A stretch of DNA of 64,000 nt from Protopterus annectens (taxonomy: Eukaryota > Chordata > Ceratodontiformes > Protopteridae). The translations under genes and the position numbers were made by a program. The stretch covers positions 828,082,516-828,146,515 of the forward strand of contig NC_056750.1 in assembly GCF_019279795.1 (NCBI RefSeq), read 5' to 3'. The notes under the pieces are model-generated. The model made no database searches. It saw only the letters and a program-made list of their open reading frames with translations, and was not told the origin of the DNA. The stretch's first letter is position 1, and each line of letters begins with the position of its first letter. This document shows positions 57,749-64,000 of this stretch, one piece after another.

Positions 57749-58164
57749 TTGCTTATGCTGGATAGTAATTGTAAGAATACAAGAAATTTGTCATGAATTA
57801 TGAATTGATATGAATGGATCAGCAAAAACAAAACAAACAAACAAATACAACTCCAAAGGTAAATAGTTTACTCAATTCAAAAGTAACAAAAAATACAGAG
57901 CGTGAGACCAATACATGTTCCAGGGGTGAAAATTATTTAATAAAAATAGAATATTAAAATAAAAGTTGGTGAGTGCTTTCACAATATAAACAGTTGCTTC
58001 ATCAGACTGATTTAATATTGCACTTTAGTGAAACATTTAAATAAGACAGTGTCACCAATCATAGGAGACATAACAAAGCACTATAAGCAATCATATTACA
58101 CATTTACTATCCATCTGATGGCCATTGAGATTTCACTAAATGTAACAATAAGACCTGTGATGCC
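57749..58164 (-). other. Region with a hammerhead-like PLE-terminal motif
   Basis: Minus strand CTGATGA (58005-57999), 18 bases, GAAAGCACT (57980-57972), then 'caccaacttttatttt'. No PLE coding sequence was read. The rest is AT-rich non-coding DNA. Confidence 0.4.
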
Positions 58165-58735
58165 CCACCACTGGACCAGTAATCAAGAAGCCTCAATCCT
58201 CACCACTGGAAACAGTGGGGAAACATTCGCTGAGAGGATGACAAGTACACACACAGTATTTCCAGATGCAGCTCTCTGCATCAAGTGCAATTTCCCTTAA
58301 GAGCACATGCAGACCACAGTCAGTCTGGGGCTGGTTTCTCCTTCTTCCTCCAGATCTCTGATAAGATTCCCAACTGGCACAGCTGTAGAGTTGAGATTTC
58401 AGCCAAGTGACCAAGCCAAGACCTCCAGCACTCTCTCTGTCCAACCAGTGCCTTGTGTCCCTGCCCAAGTAGCTGGCACACACACTCCTTGAGGTTTACT
58501 TTATACACACACACATGGGAAAAGCTGGCACAGGTTTACTAGTAATGCCCCCTTCTGCTCAGACTATAAGGTAGTTACCACTACCACCAGTCAACTCTTT
58601 AGCAGCTACTTTAAGGCCCTTAACAAAGGGTGTCCAGTCTTACTGTGTAATATTAATATTAACACAAATGGTTTGACCAAGAACAAGTCTATTAGGAGTG
58701 ACCTACACAATGTTACCAAACATGCAAATACTCTC
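58165..58735 (+). repeat. Unrecognised interspersed repeat U, copy 2 (plus strand)
   Basis: Aligns with the reverse complement of 26900-27505. The frame near 58307-58492 reads TVSLGLVSPSSSRSLIRFPT, then GTAVELRFQPSDQ and SSTLSVQP. After two short AC tracts (about 58479-58488 and 58504-58514), another frame reads GKSWHRFTSNAPFCSDYKVV, SYFKALNKGCPVLLCN and ININTNGLTKNK, and stops near 58741. The other copy has GKGWHRFTSYAPFCPDCKLA and ININTNG at the equivalent places. The difference in AC-tract length changes the frame between the two halves. I know no family with this sequence. Confidence 0.7.
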
Positions 58736-58811
58736 AGAACTTAAAAATCTCTATAAAGATCAGCCACAATGAAAGGTTTAAATATATTTAATAATAAATA
58801 ATAAAGGGAAT

Positions 58812-59158
58812 GGGCGGCCACAGTGGTGCAGTGGTTAGCATTGTCACCTCACAGCAAGAGGTTCTCCGGTTCGATCCTCGGCCGGGGTGCCTTCTGTGCA
58901 CAGTCTGCATGTCCTCCCTGTGGTTGCATAGGTTTCCTCCGGGTGCTCCAGTTTCCTCCCACATCCCAAAGACATGCTGCAGGTGGATTGGACACTCTAA
59001 ATTGGCCCTAGGTGTGAGTGTGTGTGTGTGCCTTCTGTGGAAGGTTGGGCGCCGGGCCGGCAACTCGACACTGTAAAACTCCACTGCCAATCATGAACAG
59101 ACAGGTGATCTGCTGTGGCGACCCCTAACCGGGAAAAGCTTAAAGAAGAAGAAGAAGA
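58812..59158 (+). mobile_element. V-SINE, full-length, with target-site duplication
   Basis: Pol III A box TGGTGCAGTGG (58824-58834) and B box GGTTCGATCC (58868-58877). Conserved V-SINE centre: 'ggtttcctccgggtgctcca', 'gtttcctcccacatcccaaa', 'gacatgc'. 3' part: 'ggcgacccctaaccgggaaa' and an (AAG)n tail. It is flanked by AATAATAAAGGGA (58797-58809) and AATAATAACGGGA (59159-59171), 12 of 13 identical, a credible target duplication. It is the best SINE copy in the window. Confidence 0.92.
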
Positions 59159-59181
59159 AATAATAACGGGACAAGACAATG

Positions 59182-59183
<2 letters not shown>

Positions 59184-59263
<80 letters not shown>
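59184..59263. repeat. (TA)n microsatellite
   Basis: About 40 uninterrupted TA dinucleotides. Confidence 0.98.
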
Positions 59264-59268
<5 letters not shown>

Positions 59269-59889
59269 TTCACAGTGACATCAGTGTTCAAAACCACAGG
59301 AAATATTTAAAACAACATCGAAGACAGTCTCAAATAAATAAAGACAAACATCTAAACTAAGCTTCGGTATTGTCCTGACTGAATCTAAGAGAATTACTAT
59401 AACCTAAGAACTTACTGATAGAGCAAGGCAGATCTGGTGAATAAATCTTCTAGTTGTTGTCAGGCCCAAGACAGAATGCAGAATGCTCTGTCTCACTAAG
59501 AGACTTCTCAAATTAATATCTAAAATACTACTTCTGGGATAGCTTGCAGAATGAGATAATTTCTTGTCATCTGACTGCTAGTTCCCAGGCCAAACAACCA
59601 TTGATGAAGCTGGCAGTATTTAGCATCTACTTGTTAATTGGTATAAACACAGCTTTTAGTCCCCTGTACAAAACTCACTGGGACATCTTCAGAATTAAAA
59701 GAACACCACATCAAACAGTGTTATATAAACTAACATATCACATGATCACACAATTAAGTCCTTAAAGGCACATCCATTCTGTAGCCACCACCCACTGTTC
59801 CAGAAAAAGAGTTTAGTTAAAAGCCAGTTTGTAAGACTTGCTAGGAGATTTCTGGCAGGCATGTATTTGATGTTGAGAGGAAAAAATTA
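59264..59889. other. No recognised feature
   Basis: Non-coding; no PLE RT motif could be read before the PLE fragment that follows. Confidence 0.4.
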
Positions 59890-60720
59890 GATTTGATGTT
59901 TTTGGATAGAGAATATCCCAGTGAGTTGGCAAAGCAAATTAGTGATGCTCCTCTTTTGGGTAATGGCTTGGTGAAGAAGCAGCACCAAATGCACCCCATG
60001 CAAAATCCAGCTACTACACTCAGTAATGAAGGTGCAACATTTACTATGGACAGAGGTGGGTTAAGTGATGCTGCATTGTTTAATCAAGCTCTCATTTTAG
60101 AATACAACTCAGGGGCTCCAGTTATCAAAGATATTGTCAGCATAAACTGGAATATTCATGGGGGTGATCAAAATTTAGATGCATACTGTGTGATAAACCT
60201 GTTTTTATATGCAAGAAGGCAAGAAATATTAAAAACATGGTAGAAAAAACAGACAGTTCACACACACATGACTATAATGAAAGGTATCAGAAAGTGTGAG
60301 GCTTGTAACCAATGTAGATTCACTTTGGAAACTGAATCTTTAACATCTAACAATACATTAAATTCTACTGTCTTTCCTGATGGAGGAAACTGCAATATAA
60401 AAGGAGTAGTATACTTAGCTATTTGTTCAAAGTGCCCCGCATTTTACATGGGTAAAACTGAATTCATTTTAAGAAATGTATATATGAACACAACTGTGAC
60501 ATTATCAAGGGTAATGTAAATAATACTTTGTTCAGACACTAAGTAAAATGTGTTTCTTTTAACCAGTTTGTGTTTATTATTTTAGAAAGAGTTTTATCTA
60601 ACCCTAGAGGTGGTTCATGGGAGGACACAACTGAGTGCAAAGCATTAGTATGGCGGCTTAAACTAGATGCATGCATCCTCCTGGAGTGTGTCCTTGATTC
60701 AAGTATTTAAACAAAGAGCT
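59890..60720 (+). pseudogene. Third Penelope-like element: linker and GIY-YIG part
   Basis: The frame 59893-60240 ends with ALILEYNSGAPVIKDIVSIN followed by WNIHGGDQNLDAY and YARRQEILKTW, matching the PLE linker pattern 'I..HW.IL..D..L......Y.R...L...L'. The frame 60268-60519 gives RKCEACNQCRFTLE, GNCNIKGVVYLAICSKCPAF and the GIY-YIG motif YMGKTE (about 60443-60460). After a frameshift near 60475 the C-terminus reads LERVLSNPRGGSWEDTTECK. The RT is absent, as in a 5'-truncated copy. It is closely similar in layout to the PLE at 18139-19955. Confidence 0.8.
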
Positions 60721-61010
60721 GCTGGTTTCAATTCCTACTTTTATATTAATTCACTTTTATATTAAAAAGTATTAAAAAGTTTTAATTTTTTACACAAAAA
60801 TGCATTCCTTCTAACTGAGAATTTATTACATTTCATTTTACATTAACATTGCTTTTATGAGAATTGTCACATATGTGATGATTTTAAAGGATAACAGGGT
60901 TTGATTTGGTGTTCTTTCAGTTCAGAAGAAGTCTCAGTGAGTTTTGTACTGGGGGCAAAAAGCTGCGTTTATAACAATTTATGCTGAAATGGATTTTTAT
61001 GCATACTCTA
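60721..61010 (+). other. PLE 3' terminal region
   Basis: 60917-60975 ('agaagaagtctcagtgag', 'ttttgtactgggggcaaaaa', 'gctgcgtttataac') parallels the end of the PLE at 20229-20285 ('gatgaagttccatttgtactg', 'caaaagcgcttataacc'), supporting the same PLE family. The CTGATGA core is degraded. Confidence 0.5.
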
Positions 61011-61492
61011 ATGCAATAAATGCTTTACTTTATGTATAACATGACTTGTTCTGTGGTCATTTCTCCTTTTCCAGTTGGTGTGCTTCTTTGTTTATGAAGT
61101 TTTAAGAGCACACCTATGCTTTGGTCCTTTTGGATCAACATAAGTTTAATCGACACAATTTGGTCCATTAAACAGATGGTTGACAGGCGTGAGAGACTGA
61201 CAGTCCCTGGGTAGGTGAATATGTAATTTTCCTTGGGCAATGTGTGATCTTGGATTCATAATATATTAATCAGCAGGTAATGTGGGGTGCAAGGGGGCTT
61301 GACCTCTTGCAAATTGTTGCTTTGTGGTTTTTTTTTTTCAATTTTGCATGCACCAAGATTAATTCTGGCACATGCATAGTATGATGTCGACATGCACAAC
61401 GTCAATTCATTTGTTTCAACATTATGCATGTCGGCTTAAATGGTATTCAATCAATTTAAGTAATTCCATATCTATATCTATATCTGTATACA
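61011..61492. other. No recognised feature
   Basis: Non-coding, with 'tatctatatctatatctg' just before the microsatellite. Confidence 0.4.
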
Positions 61493-61500
61493 CACACAAG

Positions 61501-61562
<62 letters not shown>

Positions 61563-61582
61563 CTCTCTCTCTCTCTTTCTCT
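61493..61582. repeat. (CA)n(CT)n compound microsatellite
   Basis: About 26 CA units run directly into about 9 CT units. Confidence 0.98.
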
Positions 61583-62429
61583 CTGAAGAAAGACTCAGTC
61601 AAACCAGAATCTTCATTGTGTAATACCTTAAACTTCCTGTGGTGGAGGCTCATGGGATATATGCAAATAAAACTTAAGGACATACCAGGTTTCACCTTCA
61701 TGGCTTCTGAATGCCCATTATTACTTTTTTAGTCTTTATGGGTACATTCAGACAAATAAAGTCAAACTCCACTAGGTATAGACCTGCCATGTTTTGTACT
61801 TTTCGTGATCTCATCAGTACAGTGTAAGTGGATTATTTGGCTGTACGTTTTAAAACTAAGCCTTATGCCCATAAACATTAAGATGCCTGCAAAATAACCA
61901 AACAGCATCCAAACAGAGGGCAAAAAGGTTACACAGACTAACCATTTAATAAGAAGCATCAGTGACTTCTGTAGATGGATGGACGGCTGAAGATCTCTTA
62001 TCTTTGTGACGTAAAGCAGAAACATTATGGAACAGAACTAAATTAACTGTTGTGAAAATGAAACCTGTCAAGTTGTTTGAAAGGGATACAATTTTTCTAG
62101 CTATATATTAAAAATAATAAATGAAGACAGGGATACTAAGAATTAATATATTTATCGATATATGAATAGTGATGCAAGTCGTAAAATCGAAAATGTTAAA
62201 AAATAAAATAAATAAAACTATTACCACTCTTTACAAAAAATGGAGGATAAAGTGGCAAATCTAATCACTAAAGCAGTTTGAATGGAAGTGGAACTGATAT
62301 TATAGTTTGTCCCCTGAGTGGTAATTCAGAATATTTTCTTGACACTTGATATGAGCAAAGCAGAGAGATGTGTTAGAATTCATCAAGTAATTAAAACAAA
62401 ATCTATTGTTACCTTTAAGTAACATTTTT
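61583..62429. other. No recognised feature
   Basis: AT-rich non-coding DNA next to the truncated end of a family A LINE. There is no tail sequence at the junction, so the LINE was cut after insertion or its 3' part was replaced. Confidence 0.45.
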
Positions 62430-63700
62430 AGCAATGATGTTGTGATTACAGGGACTCTGCATTCTTCCTGTATAGATATGGGCCCTTTAGGGGGTGAGGG
62501 GGGGGGGGTAAAGGTAGCACTGAACCTATCTGCCAGGATGTTGGCAATATCAGTTGGTTCTGTAGTTTTTGTGCCTTTGTGCTGTAACTCAGAGCAGATC
62601 TGGGTGTTGCCACTGAGATTCCTGACATAGCTATAGAATGCTTTGTGGTTGTCCTTGGAATTAGTGGCGATTTTATTTTCGTAGCTAGCTTTGGAGGATC
62701 TTATAAGGGATCTCAGCTTCTTACTGAGGCTGACCAAGGAGCTCCTCCACTCATGGGATTTTACTCTCTTTTGCAACAGTTTCTTCCTTCTGTTGTACAG
62801 TTTGTTTATGGCAGGGGACCACCAGATTGGCTTCCTTTTTTTGGAGGATAGCATCTTGGTTCTGTTTGGGATAGCACGATCCATGCACTCATGTAAGTGC
62901 TTATAGAGTGCATTTGTGTAGGATTCAGCAGTTGTAACTGTATTGTCCATCTGCATGGGTGTCATGAAGTTCACTACTTCTGTCTTAAGAAGCATGAAGT
63001 TGGCTTTGGAGAAATTTTTTACTATGGTTTCCTTAAGGGGGGGGTGGGGGTGGGATGTGGATATCAAGGGTGATTAGCTTATGGTCGGATCGGACCAACG
63101 AGGAGTTGACTTCAGGTGTGGAACACCAGTCACTCATGTTGGTACACTAGGTCTAGGATATTGTTGCCCCTGGTGGGGGTGTGGATAAGTTGATCTAGAG
63201 CATTGGACTTTATGAATTCCAGAAAGCGTTGCCCTAAGGAGTTGGTACATGAGTAGTTTTCCCAGTTAATGGTGGGGTAGTTGAAGTCGCCCATTATTAG
63301 AGTGTTTGGTTGAACCCTAATATTTTCCAGTGCATCAAGAAAAGAGGAGTGGGAATCCGTGGGCATGGTGGGGATCTGTAGCAAACTACAATTTGAATTG
63401 CAGTTTTGCCAAGAATTAGTTGCACTTGGATAACCTCAGATGCATTATGCTGAGCAACTAGCCTGGAAGTGTGGATATCCTTAATGAATATGGACACACC
63501 CCCACCTTTGGTGTTTCGGTCCAGGTTACATGGCCGAAAAGTGTGGTATGAGTTATAGCCTGGTAGTGCAGGGGTGCTCTCTGGAGCCTTGAACCAGGTC
63601 TCAGTCACTGCACAGATATCGATGCTCTCCATTTTAAGGAGTGCCTCGAGTGAGTGCATTTTGAAATTTAGACTTCTAGCATTGAGTAGCATTACCCTCA
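62430..63700 (-). pseudogene. Family A ORF2: endonuclease and linker
   Basis: 63692-63297: MLLNARSLNFKMHSLEALLK, ICAVTETWFKAPEST (catalytic-type glutamate), KGGGVSIFIKDIHTSRLVAQ, IQIVVCYRSPP. 63384-63130: LIMGDFNYPTINWENY, FLEFIKSNALDQLIHTPTRG, NNILDLVYQH. Around 63090 the minus strand reads VRSDHKLITLDI, the SDH motif. 63067-62440: KNFSKANFMLLKTEVVNF, KKRKPIWWSPAINKLYNRRK, KAFYSYVRNLSGNTQICSEL and TDIANILADRFSATFTPP. Frame breaks occur near 63360, 63130 and 63050, the last beside a G-run (63036-63052). The RT catalytic core is missing. Confidence 0.85.
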
Positions 63701-63764
63701 GTTTTTGCTTGCTTGTTCGTTTATGGTGGTGAATTTGTTACTTGAACCCTGCCTAAAAAAGGCA

Positions 63765-63995
63765 CTATAGGGGCAGCAAGAGCTTAACCAGTATCCGGAA
63801 TCCCAGGGGTGACAGGTGCAGGCCATCTGTGGCAAAGCATCGTGGTCTGTTGACCATGTCATCCCAAGCAGACAGATACTGGATCCCCTTAGAATGACAC
63901 CAGAAGCTTAGCCAATTGTTGAAGTCAATCATTTTGTCCTTGTACTGCGGTATCATTCTGGGCAATGGCAGGATGCTACTCAGGGTCAGGGTCAT
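63765..63995 (-). pseudogene. Family A ORF1: C-terminal part of SGNH esterase
   Basis: 76-residue frame cut by the window edge: SSILPLPRMIPQYKDKMIDF, NNWLSFWCHSKGIQYLSAWD and NRPRCFATDGLHLSPLGFRI. DGLHLS holds the D-x-x-H block of SGNH hydrolases. It matches the plus-strand copy at 1060-1290 residue by residue with few changes. It ends at a stop about 70 bases before the ORF2 endonuclease starts. Confidence 0.8.
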
Positions 63996-64000
63996 ACCTG

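Larger units (their letters stand above)
62430..64000 (-). mobile_element. Family A LINE, minus strand, 3'-truncated, runs off window
   Basis: The minus strand reads ORF1 esterase end, endonuclease, linker and the first residues of RT (AECRVPVITTSLLK-type), then stops matching near 62430. Its reading frames are much better preserved than in the plus-strand copy at 911-4242, so it is younger. The 5' part lies beyond 64000. Confidence 0.85.

Noticed and set aside
58824-58877. A functional tRNA gene
   Set aside because: The A and B boxes are present, but the body continues into the V-SINE centre and an (AAG)n tail; there is no cloverleaf acceptor stem or terminator in place.

Overview
The window reads as repeat-dominated nuclear DNA of a vertebrate, most likely an aquatic, large-genome lineage such as a lungfish, a ray-finned fish or a relative. 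The pointers are V-SINEs with the conserved vertebrate central domain, CR1/L2-type LINEs whose ORF1 carries an SGNH esterase, Penelope-like elements (PLEs) with GIY-YIG endonucleases, a Tc1 terminus of a type shared by fish, frogs and lampreys, and long (CA)n and (TA)n microsatellites. I cannot name the species. I found no host gene, tRNA, rRNA or CRISPR array; every convincing coding signal is reverse transcriptase, endonuclease or esterase from a mobile element, almost all broken.

Layout. 1-910 is a 67-bp minisatellite, followed to 4242 by a decayed 'family A' LINE (esterase ORF1 + ORF2). 5130-6640 is an old antisense CR1/L2-like reverse transcriptase (RT) remnant. 6950-9290 holds a family A fragment and an antisense 'family C' LINE. 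8755-15774 is a nearly identical tandem duplication of 3.5 kb. That duplication and the DNA to about 20330 form a nested structure: a PLE split by a 5'-truncated 'family B' LINE, which is itself split by a 621-bp terminal-inverted-repeat element with an 8-bp target duplication. 20343-23100 has SINEs, another family A fragment and a second PLE 3' end. 23530-23980 holds three foldback palindromes.

26900-27505 and 58165-58735 are two inverted copies of a repeat I do not recognise, with similar reading frames. 28029-29812 carries SINEs and an L1/Tx1-like tail. 30846-33550 is a 58-bp minisatellite. 34968 to about 38780 is the best-preserved element, an almost complete antisense family B LINE with a 2A-like motif at its N-terminus and only two obvious frame breaks, both in homopolymers. 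41600-44060 is a decayed 'family D' LINE. 45870-47408 is a Tc1 terminus abutting a 29-bp minisatellite; 48858-49404 is a 25-bp minisatellite. 52580-61000 has V-SINEs, an RT fragment, a tRNA-derived SINE sharing its tail with family A, and a third PLE. 62430-64000 is a second, antisense family A LINE running off the window.

How the parts relate. The autonomous LINEs and PLEs supply RT and endonuclease; the SINEs carry RNA polymerase III promoters and 3' tails matching the LINEs. Two SINE-LINE tail pairings are visible inside the window (tRNA-SINE with family A, V-SINE with family B). Family letters A-D are my labels, not database names.
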